Shown here in pieces: positions 12,101-23,673 of a DNA stretch of 64,000 bases (within the stretch, counting starts at the first letter, position 1; each line of letters opens with the position of its first letter). Both the position numbers and the translations under genes were made by a program. The notes under the pieces are model-generated. The model was not told the origin of the DNA. It worked only from the letters and a program-made list of their open reading frames with translations, and made no database searches. The stretch is from Trebouxia sp. TZW2008 (lineage: Eukaryota > Chlorophyta > Trebouxiophyceae > Trebouxiales > Trebouxiaceae): NCBI GenBank assembly GCA_002118135.1, contig BDIU01000210.1, positions 191,087 to 255,086 of the forward strand. The letters run 5' to 3'.

Positions 12101-15100
12101 GTCATCCCAAAGGCTCACCTGTGTGCCAAACTGGACATCTGGTAGGAAGAGATCTATGCTGTCAAAGACTTCACCGCTGCCTTGCCAGATGCGATGGAAG
12201 CCCAGCCAGCGCACTGTCACAATTGCGGCATCACAGCAGGCTGTTGTGCTGGGGTACTGGTCATTGCCAATCTGCAGGTGAAGGCACACATTCATTGCAT
12301 CAGCTTAGCTTGTTTTGATATGCTGTGAAGGACTTTGCCACCGTCTTGCCAGAAGTGATGGAACCTCAGCCAGCACACTGTCACAATTGCGGCATCGCAG
12401 CAGGCTGTTGTGCTGGGGTACTGGTCAATATCAATCTGCAGGAGAAAGCACAAATTCATTGCATCAGCTTAGCTTGTTTTGACATGCTGTCAAAGACTTC
12501 GCCACTGCCTTGCCAGATACAATGGAAGCTCGGCCAACGCACTGTCACAATGGCAGCGTCATAGCAGGCTGTTGTGCTGGGATGCTGGGCATTACCAATC
12601 TGCAGGTGAACGCGCAAATTCATTGGATCAGCTTAGCTTTCTTTTGACATGCTGTCAAAGACTTTGCCACTGCCTTGCCAGACGCGATGGAAGCCCAGCC
12701 AGCACACTGTCACAATTGCGGCGTCGCAGCAGGCTGTTGTACTGGGCTACTGGTCATTGCCAATCTGCAGGTGAAGGCACACATTCAGTGCATCAGCTTA
12801 GCTTGTTTTGACATGCTGTCAAGGACTTTGCCACCGCCTTGCCAGCTGCGATGAAAACCCAGCCAACGCACTGTCACAATTGCGGCGTCGCAGCAGGCTG
12901 TTGTGCTGGGGTACTGGTCATTACCAACCTGCAGGTGAAAGCACAAACTCACTGCCGTGCCAGATACGATGGAAGCCCAGCTGACGCACTGTAACAATTG
13001 TGGCATCACAGCAGGCTGTTGTTCTGGGATACTGGGCATAACCCACCTGTAGCACAAAAGCGACAATCTCCATTTGTGTGCATTATGCTGTTTCTGTGTG
13101 GCATGCACTCATACACAGGGCATATGACATTTTGACTTCGAAATTGTTCACAATGGCAGTATGACAGCAGGCTGTTGTGTTGGGGTACCAATCACCGCCC
13201 ACCTGCAAGCTTAACATCACACAGCTTAGCAATTACTGGGTAAGTCTGCTTTCCAGCTTGGTTGCTACACATTTGTGGCACCTTAACTTCACAAGGGTAG
13301 ACACAGGGACACTTGGCAGTCAACCGTGTACAACAGTCTCTCCACCCTCCACTCAGATTAGCACATGACAGAACTGGTTGGAGACAGTTGATTGCACCTG
13401 TACGTTCCTGGTTGGGCCTGCTGAGCCTGCCTAGAATGGGTGTGAAATGAAATGAAAATGAATAGCTTCACAAGCTGGCCTGTTCAGGCAATGTTTCTCA
13501 ACATTCACAACAGACCCACTGCCGACAATACGCCTCGTGAGCAAAACCAGACACGCAATGTAACATTGCCAAACCATAATTGGATGCTGCAGAGAAGCTT
13601 TGACGGGGGGGGGGGCGGAGGGGCGTCAATGAAGACATGATGGCAAGCATGTCGAGCAAAGGCAGACACCTGACTTTTTTTCGCTATGGTATTGTTATAC
13701 ATGAACAGCTGGCATGTCTTACCTTGACAGGGTAGGCACTGCGACCTCCAATGACATGGACGTCAGTAAAATCCCTGGTCTTGGTATAGTATTTGAGGTC
13801 GGCAGACCGTACGGTTGCCACTTTGCTGCCCAGGTCCAGTTTCTTGCATAGGTATGTGCGACCCTGAATGCAGGGTGGAAAATGGTGAACCTTGATTACA
13901 CAGGGCTGAAAGCAACTAGACCAAATGTAATGCGTGAGGTCGGCAGACCGTACAGTTGCCACTTTGCTGCCCAAGTCCAGCTTCTTGCATAGGTATGTGC
14001 AACCCTGTGCATGGTTACATATGAATCTTGTGTCAGGAACGGTAAAATCTGATTGAACATGGCAAAAGATGGTGACTTTCATCAGACAAGGTGTAGTTTG
14101 TGCACGGTCCAGCCAGTATGTCAAGCTGATCTACTACTCTAAAGCTGGACACTGCAGCTGACCACATAAGCAAATTGTGCTGCACAATTAGCTGCTGCTA
14201 GACCATTGGCCTTGTGAGATGCTGGACAATGCAGCTGCAATCAAAAACAGAATTGGTAGGGAAAACAGCTGCTGCTAAGCTCTGGGGCCTTTAATGTGTC
14301 ATGCTGAACACAGCAGCTCACCACAAAAGCAAAGTCTGTCGGCAGCTGCAACAGACTTATGCCTTGAAGGAACAGCTGCTGCTTATGCTCTAAATGGTAT
14401 GCTGCTGGACAATGCAACTATGTCTAGAAGCAGAAATGGAGCCAGTTAGCTGCTACTGAAGGCTTTGACCGTACCTGGAACATGTATACAGCGCCATTGT
14501 ACACCTCATAGAAGGCCTTGCTCTCCTCAATCTCCTCAATCACATCCCCATCTTCTTCATTTACAATTGCGTACCGCTCAGGATCAATTGCCCTTAGGCT
14601 GATGACGGATGCAGGTACATCAATGGTTCCGGTGTAGAAAAGTGCCCTGGTGTTGGTTGTATGAGGGTGCCTGCTGACTAGACCTGCGCCAAACATGACA
14701 CCTGCTATTGGTGACAGTCATGCAGCAATGTGTGTTAGTTTGTGATTGATGGCCCTTAGGCTGATGACTGATGCAGGTGCATCAACAGTCGCGTAGAACA
14801 GCGCCTTGGTGTTGGTTGTGCGAGGGTGCCTGCTGACTAAGCCTACACCAGGCATTACTGTTGATGCTGCATGAGTTGCATAGTACAGGAACTCAGTCAC
14901 TTCCCAGACATATATGTGCAGTGCATGTGTGGCGCAATAGACATTCTTACAGACTGCAAAAGCAAAAGGTGCGCATGAAGCCACTAAGCCAATGTGACAG
15001 CACTGCTCAGCATCAAAAGGATGGAAATGCTAAGTATCACATACAAATAGATAGCCTGGCTAGCTGTGTCTGCCTTGAAAGCAGCACTTTGCTGCTGCTG

Positions 15101-18100
15101 CACACGCACACGCTCAGCTGAGTTACAGACTAATAACCCTGAGGCGCTGAAGCATCTATGTCAGAAACAGCAACGATGAGGAGGAAGGTGCTGACGGTGT
15201 TGATGACTGAAGTACCATTGCTGATGTGACAGGCGATGAAGGAACAGGCTGACCTTGGGACACCAAAGCGTCCATGGCTGCAGATAAGCCGGGCCCAAAG
15301 TACTGCCCATCCTCCTCAAGGGTCACTGGCAGCTCAGCACTTGCACAGCACACATGCTGCTCTAACAGCTGCATGTTGTTGGCATCCACCTGCAATGCCA
15401 GCACTTGTCACAGACACAGGAAGGTGATGACATATCCTGCAACACAGTCCTTTCTCTCGCAGTGGCTGGCAGCTCAGGGCTTGCACAGCACACATGCTGC
15501 TCCAACAGCTGCATATTGTTGGCACCCACCTGCAATGCCAGCACTTGTCACAAATAGAGGAAGGAGATGATGTATCCTGCACCAGAGTCCTTTCCCTCAC
15601 AGTGGCTTGCAGCTCAGCGCTGGCATAGCACACACGCTGCTCCAACAGCTGCATGTTGTTGGCACCCACCTGCAATGCCAGCACTTGTCACAGACACAGG
15701 AAGGTGACGACATATCCTGCAACACAGTCCTTTCTCTCACAGTGGCTGGCAGCTCAGCGCTTGCACAGCACACACGCTGCTCCAACAGCTGCATGTTGTT
15801 GGCACCCACCTGCAATGCCAGCACTTGTCACAAATAGAGGAAGGAGACAATGTATCCTGCACCATAGTCCTTTCCCTCACAGTGGCTTGCAGCTCAGCGC
15901 TGGCATAGCATACATGCAGCTCTGATAGCTGACAGTTATTTGCATCGACCCGCAAAGCAAACACAATGGTGAGGAGGGTTGACAGAGTTGATGGTGAAAG
16001 GGTGGCCTAGTGGCAAGAGCATTGTAACTGTAGACGAGCCTGGCCCAAAGTACTGCCCATCCTCCTGTAGAGTCACTGGCAGCTCGGCACTTGCACAGCA
16101 CACATGCTGCTCTAATAGCTGCATAATATTGGCATCCACCTGCACAGCAAACACAACGAAGAGGAGGGTTGACAGCGTTGAAGATGACAGCCTGGCCTGG
16201 TGACACCGTAGCATCAGAGCTGCAGAAAAGCTTGACTCAAAGTACTGCCCGTCCTCCTCCAGAGTCGACGACAGCTCGGCACTTGCACAGCCCACATGCT
16301 GCTCTAATAGCTGCATGTTATTGGCATCCACCTGCACAGCAAACACAACGAAGAGGAGGGTTCACAGCGTTGAAGATGACAGCCTGGCCTGGTGACACCG
16401 TAGCATCAGAGCTGCAGAAAAGCTTGACTCAAAGTACTGCCCGTCCTCCTCCAGAGTCACTGACAGCTCGGCACTTGCACAGCCCACATGCTGCTCTAAC
16501 AGCTGAGCATTGTTGGCATCCACCTGCAATTCAAACACGCGTGAAAAGACACGACCTGGTGCGACAGAACTTTGGGCCACAAAGACCTAGCTCCTGTCCT
16601 AATAACAATGACCATAAACACAATACCCGTGATGAGTATACATTCCAGCACATGTACTAGGTGTGTGTGGTCACCAGGCAGGGCTTGTCATGAGCGTCTC
16701 TGTACATACGTTTGATATCCGAGTGTTGGAAATCAGACCAAACATAATCATTCCAGATCTTCCTCAGCCAACCTGGACGGTTTGAACCTTTGACCTGACC
16801 AAACAACATGACCTTGGGCAGTCTAGTGCTCCTGATACAGAAATTGCAAACAATGCTCATGGTGTTGGCGTTACCTGTGCTCGCTCTATGGCTCGCCCAA
16901 ACAGCTTGTCAGGTTGCTTCATGAAGTACTGATCTAGTGGGCCGTCAAAGGCTATGTAGATGGAGGTGGAGGGCTGTTCCCTGCGCCCTGCCCTGCCTGC
17001 CTGCTGCCACAGTGATGCCACAGAGCCTGCATGCCAGCATCAACAGCATCAGTCATTGAGTTGAGGCAGACATTGCGTTGGCCATTAGCGATAGGCATTA
17101 GGCAGACAGTATGTAAATGAAGGTTGAGGGCTGTTCCCTGCACCCTGCCCTGCCTGCCTGCTGCCGCGGTGATGCCACAGAGCTGCATGCAATCAGCATT
17201 TGTTGCTTTGACGCAACAGCAGCAACCACTGTGAAAGCGATAGCTCTTTGGACATTTGCAGAAAGTCATGACGACTCAGGGCAAAGAGTACTATCAAGCA
17301 ATGACAGCAACTGTCATGGGAATGAATGCTGTGACATACTTGAGAAGCTGTGACTACAGTAATTCCTACGATTACTCATGCTGATGTTCACATGCAATAT
17401 GTCCTGTCATGTCATCCACATTTGCACTTTTGCTGCAGATGTACAGGACCGCTCTGTGTCCTACATCTGTCAACAGGAGCATCACTGAAGTAGGTTACAC
17501 AAACACTTGGGAAGCGAATGTCAATCTTAATGTTCGTCTGGGGAGCAAATGTTAAGAGTGACAACATATCTGCTTCTGCAACACAACATTAACCATTGCA
17601 AGGACTTCTGTGACATACCTGGGAAGCCAAGATGAAGTGTGACATCAAGGCTGCCAACATCCACTCCCAGCTCCAGAGCATTGGTGGCAGCCACAGCCCA
17701 CAAGTCACCGTCATGCAAAGCTGACTCTATCTCTCTGCGCTCCTGCAAACGACCAAGCTACAAGTCAAACAATGCCATCATGCAAGCCGACGCTGTCTTG
17801 CTGTGCTTCTATAGTCCACAAAGAGACACTCCCAACTCCAGAGCATTGGTGGCAGCCACAGCCCACAAGTCACCGTCATGCAAAGCTGACTCAATCTCTC
17901 TGCACTCCTACAACCAGCGGCGACACAAGTCAAGACTAACGAGCATGATGTGTAAGCATGAAGGTTGCTAAGGGCCAGAAACCTGCACATTCCCCATTAT
18001 GCAAGGCTGACTCAACTTGTCTGTGCTTCAGCATGCCTGACGCGGCGCGGCTATGAGTGCCCATGTAACGATGCGCAGTGATCGCAGGGACACAACTTAC

Positions 18101-21100
18101 AACTGAGGATTGCATTGTAGGTGACTACAGCCCACAGATCACCATCATGCAAGACTTACTCCATCTCCCTGTACTCCTGCAAGCAAACAAGAGACAACTT
18201 GATCATGCCATCATGGAAAGCTGACCTATCTTCCTGAGCTCTCATAATCAACACACAGACCTGTTTCAGCTCCACAGCATTGACGACGGCTACAGCCCCC
18301 AAGTCACTGTCATGCAAGGCTGACTCAATTTTTCCTGCGCTCCTACAACCAGCAGCAACACAAGTCAAGACAAATGCACATGATGTGTAAGCTTGAAGAT
18401 TGCTACAGCCCAGACGCCCACCAGTCAACACTATGCAAAGCTGACTCGATCCCTCTGCAAATCTGCAGACAGCAGCAAGACAATTGATCATCATTACCAT
18501 GCAAGGCTGAATCAAGCTCTTTGCGCTTTGCAGGAAACTGAGAGACACGCTGAGACCTATGACTGCAGTGAAAATAAATACAGTCCTTCAATTGCACCTT
18601 TGCAAGGCTGACTCAGTCTCCTGTGACTGCTATGAACGACAGTGACTTAACTCAAGGCTGCTGAAAGCATTCAGGTGACTGCAGCTCGTTGTGCAAAGCT
18701 GACTTGGATTATTTGCGCTCTGGCAGATGCCATGGAGTCTTCAGAGCATCTCACGCAAACTTGCAGGTCAAGCAGGGCAAAGAGCCAAAGTATGGCTTTT
18801 CGCCTGTGGACTGCAGCCTGCTCTACAGACTGAGATTGACTTGGGCAATTGAGGGGTGGTCTTCAGGGTACAAGGTGTCGCCAGCCTATACAGCTCGCAA
18901 GTCTTGCCGCAAGCCCACAAACTAAAAAGAGTTGAAGCAAGACGAGGAGTCTACAAGCACTTGCCTGCGGGCTATAGCCTGCTCTGTAGACTGAGATGGA
19001 TTTTGCCAAGTGAGGAGCAGTATTCTTCAGGGTCTCTCGAGTATATGCTGTCACCAGCTCGCACAGCTTGCGAGTCTTGCAGAAAGCCAGGGTACGCAAC
19101 CCATGCTGAATACACTCTGCCTGAACACAAAATAAATCTCTTGAACAAGCGCTGAATTAGTCATTAGTGCTGAGTTCTACCAGTGGAAGGCTGTCATGCA
19201 GTTTGCGACTCTTGCAGAATTGAGGGTACGCAGCCCATGTTGAATACACTCCGCCTTGAAAGCAAGACAGCTGTCTTTGGCACACGCTGAAATGTCGCTT
19301 AGTAGTATTCTTTGCACTATGTGTTGACACTCATGACCACTGACAGCTTGAAGCTCTTGCAGAATCCGTTTTTGTCACCAACTCTTTGGTGGTTCTTGTT
19401 GTTTTTGTCATCAGAATACTCATAGAATACCTGTACTATTGCTACAGATGTGCATCAGCATGTTATCATGCTTGCCATTACCAGTAGCATGCTGAGATCC
19501 ACAATGGGGCTGACCGTCTGCGGCTCCATGGGAGTTCCTGCAGTCCCTATACTTTATTGGTGTCTAAACATTATCATGTCATTTGCATTCCTCTTGTTGT
19601 CAATTCAGTATCTATCTCAACAGAATTCTTACCAAGAGCATGCTGAGTTCCACAATGGGGCTGACCCTTTGCTGCTCCATGGGGGTGCCTGCGGCCCCAA
19701 TCCTTGCCTTCCACTCCGTCCCTGGCAGCCTTGCCTGGATCTCCTCCCTCATCTCTTCTTGACTGTCCTATGTGCACACACAATATGCCTCTTGCTCTTG
19801 AACTCAATTGTAGTGAGAAAACACTGTCACATATTGCTTGCAGCCCCTATCCTTGCTGTCCATTCCGTCCCTGGCAGCCTAGCCTGGATCTCCTCCCTCA
19901 TCTCTTCTTCACTGCCCTGTGTACACAGAAACAATGTTACATCCTGTTCATGTTTTCGCATTGCCTCTGAAGCCTTGGGATTCAAATACCTCTTCAATTC
20001 AAGTCACGTTCTTCAAACTTAAAACTTTGATTCAAACAATTCAAACAATGCCCTCAGCAAGCAGATTGCATGGAAGCATCATCCAGGAAACATAGCTTGG
20101 TATAGCGACAGTGTGTGAACACTAAGCAGGTGATGGGAAATCTGCTGCGCACCTGCCCAGCTCTATGTAAGACAAGGGCATTGTCTCCAGTCTCTTGTGC
20201 TGCATGGTCTTCAGGCTGTTGCATTGCGTCTGAGGCTGTTTCCTCACTTCCAGTGCCTTGAGCCTCATCGGCAACTACACCAATCTCCCTCTGATGCCTG
20301 CAGCTAGACACAGAAGCTTGCACTTGCTAAACAGTACTTAAACTCCAATTGCTGCATGCTCTCACAAGTAGAGACAGCTGTTATTTGACCCTGTTCAATC
20401 CATCGTCATGAGGAAAGCCTGCCTTGCAAAAACTTGCCACACAAGATGCAAGGATTGCTGCCATGCAAGTATTTACTGAAAGCTATAAATTTCACAGGGA
20501 TCACAACCTATTGGAATTGTCAAAGGAGCAAGCATCATGGAATGTTGATCAGGTGATCAACTTGTAGAACTCTGCTGCCTCCTAAAAGCCCTTGAGCCAG
20601 GCTAGACATAAAGGCTGCCAACAGTATTGCTGGGCCTGAAGACGTTTGCAGGCAAGGCCACATGCACAATTGTAGCTGGATATGAGGAAAGCCAAGCTGA
20701 ATGCATGTCATAACAAGTGCAAGCCTACTGCCTCCAAGAGACCGCTGAGCCGAGCCAGACGTGCGAGGATTGCTGACGTGTAACAGACTGCTGAAGGCCA
20801 CAAAGCTGCAATTTCGTCAGACACAACAGCAAAAGAACATTCTATTGGCAATTCAAAAGGCCTTTGAAGCTTGACTACTGAAGTTTATTTCATGTGACCA
20901 ACATGCCTGCTGCCTCCAAACGCTCCTTGAGTCAGGCCAGACATATGCAGATTACTGCCAGCGGTGCTGCTGGGCTGCTAGACATTTGAACGCAAGGCTG
21001 TCCGCTCCCACATGCACGATTGTAGCATATTTTTGTTGGCAGGAAGCTGATGGGAGACAAATGCCACAGGGTAGATCATCAATGCTGTGAGGTGTAATGT

Positions 21101-23591
21101 TCAAGACATCAGCAATTCATCATTTATAGACAGACACAAACCAAACAGGTGTAATGTTCAAGACATCAGCGGTTCAATTTTTATAGACAGACACAAACCA
21201 AACAGGTGTAATGTTCAAGACATCAGCGGTTCATCTTTTATAGACAGACACAAACCAAACAACTACAGTTGATGGCTGTCTAGGCAATTTATAAACGGAA
21301 AAACTTGCCTTCTGCTGCCGCCAAAAGCCCCTTGAGCCAAGCCAGACATGTGTGGATTACTGCCAGCAGTGCTGCTGGGCCGAAAGATGTTCTCAGGCAA
21401 AGCTGTCAAGCTGGGCAGCTGCCGCCGTATGACTGGCCGGTTTTGCGGCTGCTCTGAGTGCAAATACTTGATGTTGTTGGTAGCAAGGTTTGGAGCCTGC
21501 ACCACAGCAGAAGAGGTTGGAATCTGGCATCACGATTGGACTAAAGATTTCTGCAGGCAGATGCTGTATTGACTGAATTGCAAGTAGGGTTGCATTTGCC
21601 AGCAAACACAAAAGTTTTGACATTCTTTTCAACCTTGTGCGTAGTGTTGGTCATGCCAACAGCAAGGTCTACCGTCAATATCTGCTTGCAAAGGTGCTAG
21701 CAAGATGTCTGGCAGCGCTAGCACCAACTTGCTGTTGCATCTGCATGCAGCAGCACCCCTCAGTATCTGTCGAGATGCTGGCAAGCAGTATTGCAGGCTA
21801 AGCAGAGTATTGTAGGGGCTGGATGTCTTGATAGGTAGCTACTGTGCCTACATATATGAATACGTACATGCATACATAGAAATGCGTACTAGTTGGGCTC
21901 AAAGGCCTTACTAGGTACGTGCAGTCACCAAGCAGTACTGTGCCTAGCTGCACAGCAAGCTGGGTGCTGCTGAGCATGAGCGTGACTGCACAGCATTGTC
22001 AGTGCATGAAGCTTGTGCCCACTTGAGGAAAGTCACAAAGGTGCCCAAATGAGCCACAGCACTTGAAGAATGCTGACTCAACACCTGGGCACTTGGCTGT
22101 ACAGTGACTTCTCTTTATGTTGACTGCTTTGATTACCAAGAACCTTGTCTTTACAGCAAATTGTCCTCACTCACAGGTGCCACTACAGTCAGAATGCCCT
22201 GGTTGGATTGTGATTGCATTGTCCCTACATCGAGAGTGCCCTTACATCAAGTGTCTTCACAAAGAGAAATTACTGTAGGCTCATGTTTCCAAAATCACTG
22301 CAGGTGCAAAAGGTGCCATGCACCGTCTACAACGCCTCATACAAGAGGCACTGGACAACTTGTTAGGCAGAGTGATTGCAGTACAGGAGGAACTGTTGCT
22401 TTGGAACCCCACCTGGGACACAAGCTAGGGCACCGAATAGCCCGAGGCATTGACCAATACCAAAGTCATGCACACAGAAATGATTGAAGAGGTATTCTAC
22501 AGGTCAAGATAACGTCTGCAGCTGTCGCTGCTGCTGAAGCTGCTGCTTCTGTGCTGTCAGAAACGACAACTACGAGCGCAGGCAGCAAGCGCTTCCAAGT
22601 CCACCAGCAATCTCACCTGGGATGGCAGTCTGGCGGTGGCTGCAACTGCAGCCATTGCTGCCTGAGCTGCTGCACTGACAGTCTTCTGCCTCTTGGCTGC
22701 GTGTTGCTCCTCTCTGTTCAGCCCAGGCTTGGGCGCCTGCAGTTATGCATACAGAATTGGTCAGGTCAAAAGCAAATTTGATCACTTGTCATTTGCTGGC
22801 AGCAAACTAATTTTGCACATCAGTTCAGATCACATCACCATGCCTGTTGTCACACTGTTGCCCTGGGCAAGTCAGCAAGTATGGCGGGCTTTTTTGCAGC
22901 CATCTTCTGCATCACAAAAGTTTCCCGCTTACCTGATTGCTGGTCTCTACAGTCACTTTGGTGCTGCTGGCATCAGCTCCTACTGCATTGTTGGCGCTGC
23001 TACAGGTTGGCTGGCATACAGTGCTTTCTGTGGCTTTGGTCCCCATCTTGGAGGTGTGTGAGTTGGCAGCACCAGGGTCAATGCCGGCAGGGTTTGCGTC
23101 GGCAGCAGTGCTGACGTGCTTGGATGGGTTGGCAGGCAAGTTTGAAGAGCTCACATGGCTTGCTTCAACTTCCTACAGTAACAGAAAACTATTACAGTTG
23201 TTTTCCTTTGTGTGACTCAATTGAGGTCAAGAAGCCATTTTGCAATGAGTCAGACAGCAGGACTAATGTGCAAGATTATTGACTGGCCAGCAATTTGAAC
23301 AGAAGCAGTGCTGATTTGCTGGTGATGATTGTGCACACTTTGTGTGGCATTGACCACAAGCGTGCTCCTGCCTTTTGTACAATTTATTTGCAGCACCAAG
23401 CAAAGATTCTCATGAGCAGTCACAGTCAAATGACTGCGAATTGACTACCAGAACTAGCCAAAGCAGCAGCATCAGCAACAGTACCTTGAATAGCTCTTGA
23501 GCATCTCTGAGCACAGCAATAGCAGCAGCAACTCAAGCTAGCTTGCCAGCATTACTCACACAGCAGTTGCAACAGCACTATCAACAGCAGG

Positions 23592-23673
<82 letters not shown>

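Larger units (their letters stand above)
9179..15389 (-). other. HRQ1: HRQ1 C-terminal zinc-binding module (MrfA/DUF1998-like)
   Basis: Exon at about 15.25-15389 (VDANNMQLLEQHV, LEEDGQYFGPGL). Exon 14475-14683 (PASVISLRAIDPERYAIVN, ESKAFYEVYNGAVYM). Exon 13723-13863 (47 codons, GRTYLCKKLDLGSKVA, YYTKTRDFTDV). Exon 12119-12271 (TVRWLGFHRIWQGSGEVFDS). Exon 10498-10734 (79 codons, GLHAASHALLNVVPLYM, LLLYDKHPGGIGIAAQ). Last exon 9179-9403 has the four-cysteine site CNCTSASGCPACIQHMDC. This order is diagnostic of HRQ1/MrfA helicases. Confidence 0.92.
16875..19120 (-). other. HRQ1: HRQ1 RecA-like lobe 2 (motifs IV-VI)
   Basis: Exon 18965-19120 (52 codons) has LRTLAFCKTRKLCELVTAY and SISVYRAGY. It ends at a non-canonical GC donor (CCGCAG then GCAAGT). 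Exon 17619-17742 has ERREIESALHDGDLWAVAAT and NALELGVDVG..LHLGFPG (motif V). Exon 16875-17026 has SLWQQAGRAGRR (motif VI) and YIAFDGPLDQYFM. All residues expected for nucleic acid and ATP contact in motif VI (QxxGRxGR) are present. Confidence 0.93.
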
